From positions 159,869-223,868 of the forward strand of contig PUDQ02000013.1 of NCBI GenBank assembly GCA_002964805.2: a stretch of 64,000 nucleotides of DNA, read 5' to 3'. The position numbers and the translations under genes are program-made. Position 1 is the stretch's first letter. Every line of letters starts with the position of its first letter. The DNA is from Trametes villosa. Taxonomy: Eukaryota; Basidiomycota; Agaricomycetes; Polyporales; Polyporaceae. Shown piece after piece: positions 63,569 through 64,000 of this stretch. Under the pieces are notes generated by a model. The model saw only the letters and a program-made list of their open reading frames with translations. It searched no databases and was not told the DNA's origin.

Positions 63569-64000
63569 AAGGCGAGGATTGCTACGATGCCGACGAATAC
63601 CATAGCGAGAAAGAATGCAATTCGGAGGGCGCTGCCACAGCATGGAGGGATCAAGGTACGACCGACATTTTCCGCGGCGCAGGAGCCCGCCTGACTTCCG
63701 GCTGACATCACTTCGTTTTTAGCTGAAGGGTACCTGCACTAGGTCCACGGCCACACCATCATAGATCCATGGTCATCCATTATTTCCTGCCCTTCTGCAA
63801 GCCGTATGAGATCACTCTTTCCACCGCCCGATCTGTACTACTACCTGACTATCAGTATGTGTGATACGACGCATGAGCACTACGGGAACCCTCACGGTGA
63901 CTAGCGGCGTCCTCCATGATAAAGGTACGTCTCGCCGAGCACTTCGTGGCAAATGCACGCACGCGGTATCGCGCCCCACCTTTCAGAGGAGCCTTCATAC
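63569..64000. other. Remnant acidic-tail exon and 3' flank of family copy 5
   Basis: 63569-63705 holds the out-of-frame acidic tail of copy 5. Beyond it, TGAAGGGTACCTGCACTAGG then TCCACGGCCAC resembles the 3' flanks of copies 1 and 4 (31446 and 57738). Nothing else was recognised before the window ends. Confidence 0.5.

Overview
The window looks like nuclear DNA of a mushroom-forming basidiomycete (Agaricomycetes). Genes are split by many short GT-AG introns of about 45-60 nt. The families present (F-box-like proteins, a TET/JBP-like 2OG oxygenase, low-complexity nuclear proteins, MLKL/HeLo-type helical bundles fused to kinase-like domains, and a LINE with a zinc-knuckle ORF1) are typical of that group. 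I saw no tRNA, rRNA, CRISPR or bacterial features. All family names come from recognising motifs by eye; no search was run.

Layout. 0.7-2.5 kb (-): an intact four-exon TET/JBP-like oxygenase. 3.7-4.4 kb (+): a small charged protein. 5.0-9.7 kb: a divergently transcribed pair, an F-box-like gene (-) carrying a stop and a frameshift, and a seven-exon lysine/acid-rich gene (+) that is intact. 10.4-14.8 kb: a second copy of this pair, with an F-box-like gene (-) cut short by a late stop and a wrecked copy of the (+) gene. 16.3 kb: a 175-bp MITE with perfect terminal inverted repeats. 16.8-23.35 kb (-): a complete non-LTR retrotransposon with a 13-bp target-site duplication. 35.3-37.7 kb (+): a decaying condensin subunit 1 gene whose 3' part is still clean.

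From 28 kb onward the window is dominated by a plus-strand family of repeated genes at 28.1, 39.9, 43.5, 54.4 and 60.4 kb. The model copy has 14 exons, including a 15-nt micro-exon, and encodes 790 aa: an N-terminal four-helix region resembling the MLKL/HeLo N-terminal domain, a degenerate kinase N-lobe without the usual catalytic lysine, a large uncharacterised region and a strongly acidic tail. Four copies are near full length and one is cut down to the helical domain. Each lies behind a shared modular upstream region (called B, R, A and D here) containing an inverted CCAAT box (missing in the truncated copy) and a TATA-like box 140-150 nt before the ATG. Orphan upstream modules without a gene also occur.

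The 16.0-32.0 kb and 48.9-58.3 kb segments are two copies of one segmental duplication. The second copy preserves the empty sites of both the LINE and the MITE, which dates both insertions after the duplication. My inference is that this is an accessory, fast-evolving locus, and that the repeated genes could belong to a fungal nonself-recognition or regulated-cell-death repertoire built like MLKL (helical bundle plus pseudokinase). No experiment supports that role here.
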